A stretch of 64,000 nt of DNA from Hortaea werneckii. Its lineage: Eukaryota > Ascomycota > Dothideomycetes > Mycosphaerellales > Teratosphaeriaceae. The DNA lies in the NCBI GenBank assembly GCA_037044905.1, contig JBAOKB010000185.1, positions 248,001-312,000 on the forward strand, given 5' to 3'. Both the position numbers and the translations under genes were made by a program. Below the pieces are notes generated by a model that had not been told where the DNA came from, did no database searches, and saw nothing but the letters and a program-made list of their open reading frames with translations. This document shows, piece after piece, positions 47,264 through 57,760 of the stretch. Every line of letters starts with the position of its first letter. Position 1 is the first letter of the stretch.

Positions 47264-47866
47264 GGGTGTGCTTGTGTTGCGCGAGGATGGCAATGTGCAT
47301 GATGCGCTCTAAGTGTGGGATCTGCAACTGGCAACTCCCCGCGCGAAGGGCATGATTCTAGCGAATGGGGCTGGCGAAATGGCAGACGGGATTGCTTCAG
47401 CCTTCGACAGCATCTTCCAAAAATGGCCTCGATCGGCTTGTGAAATGCACATGAAGTGCTCACGTTTTTCAATTACCTCTTTTGAACTTTCACGCACCCT
47501 ACAATATCTCAGTTGAAATGACATGTTGCATACTTCAATTCACAATAGCGCCCCATCTCTCTTTCCCCACGTGACGATGACCACGCTCGGTGGTCGAAAG
47601 CTCGGACCACCCGAAATTCTGCGCCGGTGGCTGTCCGCCAAGCATCTCACTACCTCGAACGGCATTGACACGCAGGAGGACTTGCTGGGACTATTGATTG
47701 CCGCTGCATCCAGCTTTGACTGCAAGCTTGTATGTAAGATATCCCAGGCGCATTGATACTTTTGTTCGCTGCCAGCGTGACGCGCGACAGAAAGCCTGCG
47801 CATCTGCGAAATCATCACCCACTAACCTATCCTATAGCTCCAACCTATACCACAAAGCTACCGATC
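47264..47866. other. eL14 3' flank and egd2 leader
   Basis: A probable 5'-leader intron of egd2 spans 47730-47837: GTATGT donor, CACTAAC branch at about 47819, CTATAG acceptor, ending 29 nt before the egd2 ATG. A short frame (ATG at 47577, about 59 codons) lies in the putative leader and may be an upstream ORF. No other gene is seen. Confidence 0.5.
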
Positions 47867-48562
47867 ATGGCCAACCCGCGTGTCGAAGAGCTCCCCGACG
47901 AGCCGGAGAAGAAGGACGCACCGGAAGTCGAGGACGAGGACTCATCTGACTCCGAGAACGAGGGCGGCGAAGCCAACATCCCGGCCGGCGCCAGCGTTGC
48001 CGTCCACTCGCGCAACGAGAAGAAGGCTCGCAAGGCTATCTCCAAGCTCGGCCTCAAGCACGTTGAGGGCATCACTCGTGTCACCCTCAGGAGGCCGAAG
48101 AACATCCTGTTTGTCATCAGCCAGCCGGATGTCTACAAGAGCCCCAACAGCAACACCTGGATGTAAGTTTCGGATTGGAAGCGGCTTCATCGGAGGTAGA
48201 AAATTCGCTGTTGGGCATTTCAGCTAACCAGTATTTGTAGCATCTTCGGTGAGGCCAAGATTGAGGACTTGAACTCCCAGGCTCAGGCCTCCGCTGCGCA
48301 GCAGCTCGCCGCTCAGCAGCAGGCCCAGGGCGAGGGCGCTCAGGCCTCCGCCAACGGCGCTGACAAGGGCAAGGCTGTTGAGGACAAGAAGCCGGCTGAG
48401 GAGGAAGAGGACGACGGCGAGGAGGTCGACGACACTGGTTTGGAGGCCAAGGACATTGAGCTGGTCATGGCTCAGGCAAGCGTGAGCAGGAAGAAGGCTG
48501 TCAAGGCACTCAAGGAGAACGACAACGACATTGTCAACTCTATCATGGCATTGAGCATATAG
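47867..48562 (+). CDS. egd2: nascent polypeptide-associated complex subunit alpha
   Basis: Two exons (47867-48162 and 48241-48562; GTAAGT donor, TGTAG acceptor), about 205 aa. An acidic N-terminus precedes the NAC domain (EKKARKAISKLGLKHVEGIT, RVTLRRPKNILFVISQPDVY). A Gln/Ala-rich then acidic linker follows. The C-terminal UBA domain reads DIELVMAQASVSRKKAVKAL and NDNDIVNSIMALSI. Role: a ribosome-bound chaperone with beta-NAC that shields nascent chains. Confidence 0.97.
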
Positions 48563-49062
48563 ACCTTCGTTCTGCCGTGGGGAACGATCCAAGCTGCATC
48601 TGAGTCAAGCTTCAGATCTGAGCTTCACGTCGCTATGTCCATGCGATGAAGTTTTACGAAGGGTCTCGACTGATTGTCAAGATGCTGCTATTATGCTGGC
48701 AAAAGCAACCTCAATTTGTATAACTTGTAGCCATTTGCAAGACCAAATGCTGCTTTCGCTTCATGGTGCTTGTGTGTCTCGATTCTATGACTTGGTCTCT
48801 TCCGCGGTTCGTATGTGTCGCGAAGACCTTAAACATCTTTATTTGGCATATATTGAACCCGCTGAATAGCCTGTTCCAAGCAAAGGTTCAACCGTCATTC
48901 ACGAACTCGTACTGTATGGTTCATCGTCAACGTGACTCGGCCCGTGCTCGAGTGCCGGAAGGGCGGGTGTTCCCGTCGTGGTTTGAAGCTCAGCAACCGC
49001 ATCTCCTTTGCGACAGGCATCGCTCACCCTCTCCGCTCAGCAAATCAATCCAGACAATCACA
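48563..49062. other. spacer between egd2 and atp7
   Basis: 3' flank of egd2 and promoter of atp7. No gene is seen. Confidence 0.5.
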
Positions 49063-49795
49063 ATGGCGGCCGCAGTATGTTCAGTCCTTCTCGCCGGCGA
49101 TGGTGATGGAACGATGGCAGCGCGCTGTCCTGTCGACCTGCCACACCGACCCCGCCGGCGAGCTTTTCACCTCCGCACGCCATGCTAACCCATCCCGCCC
49201 AGCGTACCGCTGTCCAAAAGCTCGACTGGGCTGCCCTGCCCCAGAAGCTCGGCCTCCGTGGCAGCACCGCTCAGTCCCTCCAGACCTTCAAGAAGCGCCA
49301 TGACGACGCCCGCCGCCGGGTCCAGGTCCTCTCCGAGCAGCCGCAGACGGTCGACTTCGGCCACTACCGCAGCATCCTCAAGAACCAGGCCATCGTCGAC
49401 GACATCGAGAAGCAGATGAGCAGCTTCCAGGTGAAGAAGTACGACGTCCAGCGCCAGATCAAGAGCATCGAGGCTTTCGAGGCGCAGGCCGTGAAGAGCG
49501 CCGAGGAGACCAAGGGCAAGGTCGACGCTGAGCTGAAGGATCTCGAGGCTACCCTGAAGAACATTGAGAGCGCCAGGCCGTTCGAGGACCTCACTGTGGT
49601 ACGTATGACACTGCATGTCACAATAGCAGGGAATGGGCGGCTACGTGCTTTGGACGGAGATGCTAACATACTGAACAGGACGAGGTCGTTGCCGCGCGCC
49701 CGGAGATCGACGAGAAGGTCAGCTCCCTCATTTCCAAGGGCCGCTGGGGCGTGCCAGGCTACAACGAGAAGTTCGGCAACATGTCCGTGCTGTAG
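49063..49795 (+). CDS. atp7: ATP synthase subunit d, mitochondrial
   Basis: Three exons (49063-49074, 49203-49598, 49679-49795; donors GTATGT and GTACGT, branch GCTAAC before both acceptors), 174 aa, the usual length for subunit d. The first exon codes only MAAA. The protein continues RTAVQKLDWAALPQKLGL, with helical heptads in the middle (EDIEK-type peripheral stalk), and ends GRWGVPGYNEKFGNMSVL. Role: peripheral stalk (stator) of F1Fo ATP synthase. Confidence 0.97.
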
Positions 49796-50483
49796 ATGGC
49801 GTGCGTTTTCGAGATGTGCTATTAGGTATCCTTTGTACAAACGCGTCCTTGAATCCCTCTTTCGCTCTCTGTCGGCCATACTATATATCATGTGGATTAT
49901 GCTGCGTGCATTTTACTGATAGTCCAATGACGACTCTTCTCTGCGGTATAGCTCGAGGCTTCCTGAAAATCGGCTTCGGTATGTAGTGCACTTACAACGC
50001 GGAATCGGGCCTAAGGCTTCCGGCATGAAGTGCGGTAGATGTCGGCGACGGAGTGGAAAAGTGAGGGAGCATCTCCAAACGCGGGTGGCAAGTGTCAAGG
50101 CAATGGTATTGGTACTATTAAGAGAGGCTCCTCTGCCCTCGACATGAACCCGGCGATGAGTTACAATTGAAGACCATTAGGAGTTCGTTCTGGTACGTTT
50201 ACGGCCCACAAAGTATTTATATACAATAGACTAGCGTTAATGTTCGAAACCCCTACGATGTTCAGAGGGAAAACAAAGGTCGGCTTTAGCCAATTGGAAG
50301 GACAACACCTCAGCCAGGCGTGCGTACACTCTTCGAGCCACGGAGAACATGACTATCATAATCGTCTGACACTCGACGCACAAGGTAGATCGTCTGATTG
50401 AATGCGCACTCTTCCTTGCATCGAAGAATCTCAAATGTCACCGAATGCCCTGTCTCGGAAGTAGATTTTACAAGACTGTGTAT
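49796..50483. other. spacer between atp7 and the ankyrin locus
   Basis: No gene is seen; open frames are short and unrecognised. Confidence 0.5.
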
Positions 50484-51350
50484 CTAGCATTGCATAAGCG
50501 AGACCAGGTGCTTGCGGCCGAGGTCTACTGGCATGCCTTTCGCGGTCTTGCCTGACGTGTCTTTCTTATCTGGATCGGCGCCATATTCAAGGAGCTTCTC
50601 AACGACATCTTGTTTGTCGAGCGCCACCGCTTTATGCAGTGGAGTCGCAAGTACTTGCAGGACTGACCATATCGGTAAAACTCCACCAAACCCCATCTCG
50701 TCCGGCGGAGCACCCCGCTCCAACAATATCGTCAATACATCGCAAGTGCATTCGTGCCTTTCCACCGCCCAGTGAAGGACTTGACCGCGCTTCACGTTGC
50801 CGCCATGCGAAAGCAGCAGTTCGACCATCTCCACGTTTCCACTGAGCGCAGCCCTTGATATTGGTGTATCGTATTGGAAGCCTGCGTTCGGCTCTGCACC
50901 GTTGGCTAAGAGCCACGACGCCAAGTGTCTGTCTTTGACAGCGTACCTACCAGCATAAGCTTGGGAGAATACTTGCACCATCTACGGACCTTACCCAAGT
51001 GCTGACGGTCCATCATGCTCCACGGGCTCGTTCACGTCCCATCCGTGCCAGAGAAAGGCCTGGAAATTGGCGACATGTCCAGCGCTGATGGCTTCTTTGA
51101 CAGGCATGACCTTGGTGGAGCTAACGGCTAACAAGAGCGAAAGAATATCGAACCTGTTGCAATATCAGGCCATAAGAAGGGTGAAGGCTGTTAAATCAGG
51201 TCGAATACTGCCGGATTCATCGGACATCTGGCTTGGCATTTCCCATTTTGCTAGGATGGTGAAGACGTTGTTTAAAGAAGTTTGTGCGACGGCCGCCTCT
51301 AGATCAGCGACAGAAGGGGGATTGAAGTAGGCGACTTGATTGGTGGCCAT
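50484..51350 (-). pseudogene. ankyrin-repeat protein with in-frame TGA
   Basis: Minus-strand exons 51350-50995 and 50946-50484, joined by a 48-nt intron (GTAAGG donor, GGTAG acceptor). The join gives a good repeat, GPSALGYAVKDRHLASWLLA. The product would have about five ankyrin repeats, for example RAALSGNVEMVELLLSHGG and TPLHKAVALDKQDVVEKLLE. A TGA at 51165-51167 interrupts the first repeat between TAFTLLMA and YCNRFDILSLLL, where the frame is otherwise continuous. Either the gene is dead, the base is wrong, or translation starts downstream at MPVKEAISAG. Partner unknown. Confidence 0.75.
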
Positions 51351-52254
51351 GGTAGTGAGATGCCAATCTTCTCGTTTAGAGGATGATGAGTGTACGATAT
51401 AGTTGGGAACGGATGAGCGAGCTCGCCACAGTAAGAGTTGTGCTGCACTCGACCTTTCCAGGAGCGAAGCTCCTACCTCGCTAGCGCTACCGCCACCTGC
51501 AGATACGTCGCTCTACGTTCTTTCATGCAGGTGGCGAGAACGGCTTGTTGAAGCTGCGTCAAGCGGTGGGAACAAGGAAATCTTTGAGGGGATATGGGCG
51601 GTGATTGCCACATACACTGCGTCGATGCCCAGTGTGATGCCAGCATTGGGCATGGCATGCCGTCGAAATGTCGCAGGGCTTTGTGCAGGTCAGGATGGGC
51701 AAAAACGTAAAAGCAGGCTCTTTTGCATAAGCACTTGCTAGACCAACAGCATGCAACTAAGATAAGAGAATTCTGGTTATTGCTTCCGCCCAGCAAGTCT
51801 AATCCTGCTGCGGCAAGGAATAGGCATTTTTGGAGAAGACCACAAGAAAAAGGTCTGTCTCAAATCCCCGTCAATGTGTACTTTTCTTTCACGCTAGAAC
51901 GTATAGCTGTAATGAAACACGACCGGTACACGTGGGTATCATGGGCTCTTTAGTGTTGTGACAAGTCTGTATACTGTAGCAATGAGGTCGATGGATACAG
52001 TCAACAGATGCTATAAGCATCCGCCCGATCTGGAGAATTCATTGGACTTCATTTAAATGCTCTACTAAGAATTGCTTCACCCTTGACATACAGTGCATAG
52101 AAGGTACTCTATGGCAATTAGTCGGCTAGTACGCTTACTGAGCAATTGCTGTAGAGCTAGATGGTACTGTAGAGTAATGTAACAATAGAGAGGTCTAGAC
52201 TGACAAGCGAATAGTCCTCATTGCTGCCGACGAAAATGCCAACGCCCATGACTG
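51351..52254. other. spacer, no gene seen
   Basis: Includes a short inverted match near 51490-51535 (GCCACCTGCA against TGCAGGTGGC). AT-richer toward 52000. Overlapping short frames are unrecognised. Confidence 0.5.
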
Positions 52255-52914
52255 ATGAGACACCAACGCTCAATGAGGCGGCAAAAGTCAGACGCAACCT
52301 CAATCAGGACAATCATGACCGATAGGGCTTCGCGATCTATCGCTGCACGCATGGCAACGACGCCACATGGGATCGATTTAAAGATATCATCACCACCCGC
52401 GCCCAGAAAGAGGTCCGGGAGCTCACTCGAGTGGATATTTCTCGAAGACTGCGAAATTTTCGACAATGCTACGACGGACTTCCTCCGCGAGCACTTTAAT
52501 CAATGGAAGAGCGCCAAGTTGCAACGTGAGCAGCAGCGTGCGACCCGCCCGACCGAGACGATGTTGCTAAAGACGCCCCGCTATCGATACTTCATTAGGG
52601 TCAATCGAGAAGCGCTCGACAGCGTTCTCAGCGCTCCTGGAAATTGGGACGCGGATCCTGAGTCCACGGCCACCGGCTGGGTTCACGTCGTTGATAGTAT
52701 ATGTACAGCCGAGATGGACGATGTTGACTCTGATACTGAAGAATGCGATATGCTCAATCTGGACTTCGAGCCTATTGAAGATTGCCGCCGGGAGGATGTG
52801 GGCTGGATGAAAGTGGCAACCAGGAGTATCTGCACAGAACTGTACTCGCTGATGGATGATCCGGAAATGTGGCGCGTGATTTACAAAAGGCCTCCAGAGA
52901 TGGCGGTGGTATAG
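52255..52914 (+). CDS. unknown protein
   Basis: A 219-codon frame; Met at residues 21 or 33 are alternative starts. A basic N-terminus is followed by LEWIFLEDCEIFDNATTDFL, RYRYFIRVNREALDSVL, an acidic stretch (EMDDVDSDTEECDMLNLDFE) and a C-terminal ELYSLMDDPEMWRVIYKRPP. It resembles lineage-specific fungal proteins without a known domain. No intron is needed. Confidence 0.55.
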   Translation: MRHQRSMRRQKSDATSIRTIMTDRASRSIAARMATTPHGIDLKISSPPAPRKRSGSSLEWIFLEDCEIFDNATTDFLREHFNQWKSAKLQREQQRATRPTETMLLKTPRYRYFIRVNREALDSVLSAPGNWDADPESTATGWVHVVDSICTAEMDDVDSDTEECDMLNLDFEPIEDCRREDVGWMKVATRSICTELYSLMDDPEMWRVIYKRPPEMAVV

Positions 52915-53665
52915 CCATCTAATTTGAACCATGGAAATGACCGCTACCACGACTCAATGCATACGCATGTCAGCGACTTCATCCAGCAGTCGTTGCACCT
53001 CCGTAAGCACGCTGAAGCGCGCCGGAGCATTCACAAGGTAGAGATCCATATGAATCTCGTTTAGGCAAACTGTGACCCGATTCCTCGATAACCAAGACAC
53101 CTGCCTAAAATAGTCTGGAAAGTGCTCACCCCAATGGACGACGATCCCATTTGTGGGAGGAGGAAGTGAGGTGGTCTCGAATCCTCGTCCTTGGACGAAA
53201 TGCTGTGGACATAATGTTGTGATCATATACAGTCGGTACATGTGAGAATCATAAGCGCGATCTAGGGTGTGTGATCAGAGTGTACCGTGATGAGGTTGAT
53301 GGATGGAAATAGCATGAGATCTCTCAGATCGGCCTCGAGATCGTACCTTGCAGGACGCTTTGGCCAGCCGCCCGCGATTTCCTTGTCATCCAAGACAACG
53401 TCATCACTCCTTCTAGCGACTCAAGTCTGCGATTCGATCCATTTACCATTTCGCATCTGCGTCTCCTTAAGCAGTCTCAGGGACTCTTTGGCCTTCCTTC
53501 AATACCGGAATTCGAGATTAGAAGTGCCTATTTACTTTCCACAAATCAAACACACTACTGCACCTCGTGGCTAAAGTTCCCTTACACCTTCCGCGGCTTA
53601 TTGCCTCTCTCTTCACATCTTCGCCCGTGTGTCGCATCTCATCAAGGACAAGGTACTATACAGTC
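52915..53665. other. spacer with a doubtful minus-strand frame
   Basis: Between the unknown protein and the DNA glycosylase. The minus-strand frame at 52954-53241 is described separately. The rest, 53242-53665, holds the glycosylase promoter and nothing else visible. Confidence 0.4.
52954..53241 (-). CDS. doubtful 95-codon frame
   Basis: Well-mixed composition with plausible secondary structure (GIVVHWGEHFPDYFRQVSWL, VLTEVQRLLDEVADMRMH) but no recognised family. It is convergent with the unknown gene to its left. It may be a small gene or a remnant exon. Confidence 0.3.
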   Translation of the reverse strand: MYRLYMITTLCPQHFVQGRGFETTSLPPPTNGIVVHWGEHFPDYFRQVSWLSRNRVTVCLNEIHMDLYLVNAPARFSVLTEVQRLLDEVADMRMH

Positions 53666-55141
53666 ATGGCACGGACGACTAGATCCTCGGTTGCAAAAGC
53701 CGCACAGTCCCCTGCGAAAGGGCAAGGAGGCAGCCTCTACCACACAGCAGTTATCCAGTCCCCCATCGACTCCAGCACCGGGCAGCCGAAAGCGCTCGCG
53801 CAAGTCTGGAAACGTGAAAAAGGAAGACGACGGAGATGTTAACGAGCTCCCTCACAATTTGGGAACAGCTCTGCCAACCCCGGGTGCAGACGACGACGCC
53901 GACCCATCGCCACCCAAAAAGCGGACTAAAAGATCCAAACTGAAGGCAGAGGAAACCGAAGACCTAAAAGAGAACCTTGTCGATGCAGCCATCAAAGCAG
54001 AAGACGAGACGTCAAGCCCGAGGAGTCACCAAAGAAGACTCCCAAGAAGGCCAACTACGGCCTCACTCCCGGTCAGACGCCTTACCCGGACTACCCACGC
54101 CCAACACCCGAAGAATGCAAAGAAGTCGTTCGCCTCCTAGAGAAAGTCCACGGCCAAGTTGTAGTCCCCAAAGCCATTCCTCCGCCGTCTCTCGACGTCA
54201 GTGGATGTGGTGAAGTGCCTTCAGTCCTCGATGCGCTGATCAGAACGAGGCTGAGCGCCAACACGACCAACAAAAACAGCAGCACGGCTTTCCAGGGTCT
54301 CGTGAAGCGCTTCGGCGTCCTCGAGAGTGGAATTGGTAAGGGAAGTGTAGACTGGGATGCGGTGCGTCGCGCTCCGCAGAAGGAAGTCTTCAAAGCCATC
54401 GAGCGAGGTGGACTTGCAGACAGGAAGTCGAAGGACATCCAGGCCATCATCCAAATAGCTTACGATGAGAACCAAGAGCGCAAAGCCGCACTGCTGCAAT
54501 CCTCTGATGGCACAGGAACCGCAGAGGGCGCAGAACAGGAACCCAATGGCGAAAAGAACACCGAAATCGAAAAGGCCTCGAAGAACATCATCTCCCTCGA
54601 CCACCTCCACCTCCTCTCCACCGACGACGCGATCGAGAAAATGCTCTCGCTCCCGGGCATCGGCCCCAAAACCGCCTCCTGCGTCGCGCTCTTCTGCCTA
54701 CAGCGTCCTTCCTTCGCAGTCGACACCCACGTCTTCCGTCTATGCCAGTACCTCGGCTGGGTGCCCAAGAACGCGAAGAAGGGCCAGCCGAAAGTCGACC
54801 GCAACACGACGTACAACCACTGCGACGTGCGCATCCCCGACGAGTTCAAGTACCCGCTCCACCAGCTCCTCATCAAGCACGGCAAGACGTGTCCGCGCTG
54901 TCGTGCCATCACGGGCCAGTCGTCGGCGAGCTGGGAGAAGGGCTGTCCGATCGAGCATCTGGTTAAGCGCCATGGGGCTAAGAAGGGCGGGATTTCCATT
55001 GCGGATCGCAAGAAGGCTATGGAGGCTGCGGGGATGGAGGAGGGTGAGGCTGCGAAGGTGGCGGAGGCGGATGCGAAGGCTGCTGAGGAGGAGGGCCAGG
55101 AGGCGGAGAGTGAGTTGAGCGATGTGCCTGGGGATGAGTGA
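53666..55141 (+). CDS. HhH-GPD DNA glycosylase (endonuclease III-like), two frame breaks
   Basis: Start ATG at 53666 (MARTTRSSVAKAAQ). The disordered nuclear-type N-terminus (PPKKRTKRSK signal) is read in another frame between about 53717-53722 and 54011-54016, then the original frame resumes. One extra base followed by one missing base explains this. The glycosylase domain has VLDALIRTRLSANTTNKNSS, the HhH MLSLPGIGPKTASCVALF with the catalytic Lys, and the Asp in FAVDTHVFRL. Near the end only CPRC and one later Cys are left of the Fe-S loop, so the cluster is probably absent or altered. Role: base excision repair; lesion range unknown. The C-terminus is Ala/Glu-rich. Confidence 0.85.
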
Positions 55142-55845
55142 TGTGGCGGGTGGAAAGGGAAATGGAGTGAGCGTGTGTTGTGTTTTACATTATGGCCATT
55201 TATTAGTGCTGAACATAGTCTCGATGGTGGTCATGAGGAGATCCGTGATTCTGTTGCTCTCGTAGTAGCAGCGTTGCTTGCCTGGCCATATGACAAGATC
55301 CGATTGAGAAATGAAGACATTACCTCGCTTGGTCCTGCGAGTAAGGTTTTCTTTCGCTACTCCATTTCTCCTCCCTCCACCAATGATATATAGGGTGAAG
55401 CAAGCATGTCTTCTCAAGCCCTTCTTATTCCCTCTCTGCTTTCCAAGAAGCCGGGCCGTGTCAGTAACCCCGCCCTTTCTTCTCTGGCCTACATAATACC
55501 TGAGGAACTCGAGTATTTCGATTAGCGTGGAATGCTTTCTATATCCACCAAAATTGAGATAGCTTTCACAACGCTCTAGGTTACGAATGAGCGGCAGTAG
55601 CGGGACTCAGAACCCAAAGACGTTTCTCACTTTTCTGAGGAAGGTGTACTGTCATAATATGCGTCCAGCAGCACCGTGTCCTCGCGATGTCTGCAACCTT
55701 GATGGAATGTTGAAGCCCACAGCCCATCATGGTGCTCTTTCACGCACAAATCTTGCAATTTGGACATCTTGCTTCCCTGATCAGAAGTTCACGAAGAAGA
55801 AAAAGCCGCGATTTTGATTTGCTAGCAAACTACTTTCGTTGCATA
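55142..55845. other. spacer, glycosylase 3' flank and uS14 promoter
   Basis: No gene is seen. Confidence 0.5.
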
Positions 55846-56226
55846 ATGCCAGGCGATCAATACAGCGCTCCGTCCAAAGAAGCCCACGGTCGGGTGTGGT
55901 ACTCTCGCCCGCGCGAGTATGGGAAGGGCGCTCGCAGCTGGTAAGTTGGACGCCATTGACCACGGATTCTCGATGATAGAGCAGTGGCGCTAATGGCTTG
56001 CTATTTGGTTTAGTCGTGTCACGGGTGATAAGAAGAAGAATGGGATCATTCGCAAGTACGGCTTGAACATGTCTCGGCAGGCTTTCCGAGAGAAGGCGGA
56101 GGATATTGGGTTTAAGAAGGTGAGTAAGAAAGATTATTTCCTTTTTTTTTCTCTTTTTTTCAATTCTTTTGGAGATGATTGGAAGAGGGCATTGCAGACT
56201 GATATGGTGATTTATAGTATCGGTAG
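55846..56226 (+). CDS. rps29: ribosomal protein uS14 lacking most zinc cysteines
   Basis: Three exons: 55846-55940, 56014-56119 and a 9-nt last exon 56218-56226 coding Tyr-Arg-stop. The donors are GTAAGT and GTGAGT. The 69-aa product carries RVWYSRPREYGKGARS, GIIRKYGLNMSRQAFREKAE and DIGFKKYR, clear uS14 signatures. The usual CxxC...CxxC zinc ribbon is reduced to one Cys: the first pair reads CRVT and the second SRQA. The N-terminus has about 15 residues more than usual (MPGDQYSAPSKEAHG). Role: 40S head, near the decoding region. Whether this is the only copy cannot be told. Confidence 0.88.
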
Positions 56227-57760
56227 AGAGGGTTTCGTTATGCAGCGGGATGTAGTCTCATCATGCGGGTACAAGGAGGGGCAAGGGAGGATAACGGCTC
56301 TACCTATTGTAACAGAGAACAATAAGGGCTCACTGTCGGCTTGATGCTATGATAGCATTATGAGCTGTGCATCCGATTGCTTATACGGCCAGAGCGCCTC
56401 CTTCTTTTCTAAGACGTTGATAGTCATGCGTGAGCAAAAGGATTCGAAACGAGGGAGAGTTTCCCTCCATATGAAGCTTGCCGGTGGTACACCAATCGCC
56501 TTTTAGGTTATTATGAGCCAACATGGCAGCTTGGCAGTGCGACCGTCGTCGTTTCCAAACCGCGTTCTTCTTGCACTCGTCTGCGCCTATATCCAAACAC
56601 TAACGTTTTGAATGCGCGAGCGATGCGGCCAGGCTATGCTTTGTCAGGACGAGGTACGGCCGCAAACCGGATGTTACAAAGCTGCGGCCGCTAGTGAAGG
56701 GGGATGGCAACGAGGAGGTGCAGGATTCTGCAGTTTGCACATCCTTCTCCTCTCTTGGTCAGCGCTGCTTACTCCACCGGGATCCACCAGAGGATGGGGA
56801 TTCCGGAGTTTGAGGAGGCGACAGCGTGTTCACGTCCGCAGTACATAGGATGATGAAGTCACTAGGTGGCCGCTCTATCTACACACATAGGGAGGCAGCT
56901 TGGTCATTCACGGGCGCAATCCGAAGGTGGATGGGCATTCCTCGGCGGGGCCAGGTGCACGCACACTCCGGGCGCTCGGGGATGGCGCCTTTGGAAAGCG
57001 CGAGCACGTACAGTACCTACCAAGGTAATATTGCAGTACTGGGCATACGCGCACATCGGATAAGCGTGAGATGCTTAATCCGGGCGCAGGGCGAGACTTG
57101 TGCACCAGGGTTTCTTATTATGTATTTTTACCCTGGAGGCCGTCAGATCCTCCGCGCGCATCCGCCGGCTCAGCTCGTGGCTGTGAGAGCATCACGAAAA
57201 ATTGGAAAAATTGTGTGGCTGCTGCTACCGCATTTCCACGTTCTCTGTTCGATACCCGTTATAAAACCGTGGCCGACATATGCAACCGGTGGTTGTTGTT
57301 GCGACGGCTGACGAGGATTGCGACTGCCCACCCCCAGTCGCGTCTCCACATCGAAAAGTAGCGAGATTCAGATTGGCTGCGCGTCCAACAGCATCCGGGG
57401 ACCGAGCGCTGCTACGCCCGCGACCCTGACACCTGAACCGCTGCTGCTCGCTGCTTTCCATCGCCGCTCCGCATTACCAATCACTCACCGTCGCCACCTC
57501 ACCCCCTCGACACATTATCTCAACCACCGCTCCGCAGGGTCGATACCAGATAGCTACGAGGCGACGTCGGACTTCACGCCTGCATCCTCCATCACATGTC
57601 GCTCGTTCAGCGGCGCTGCTCCGGGAGGTAGTGGCGCGCTCTGGTCAGCCCTGCACGATCGGCAGCAGCGTTTGATGTTTCGGATGGGACACGACACTTG
57701 CACATTGGGCCAACATCACCTTTAATCACCCTCGACGGCTGGCGCTGAGTGGGTACGGTA
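56227..57760. other. spacer, uS14 3' flank and dnf1 promoter
   Basis: 1.5 kb without a convincing gene. Frames at 56826-57311 and 57318-57725 are unrecognised; the second may be part of the dnf1 leader. Confidence 0.5.
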
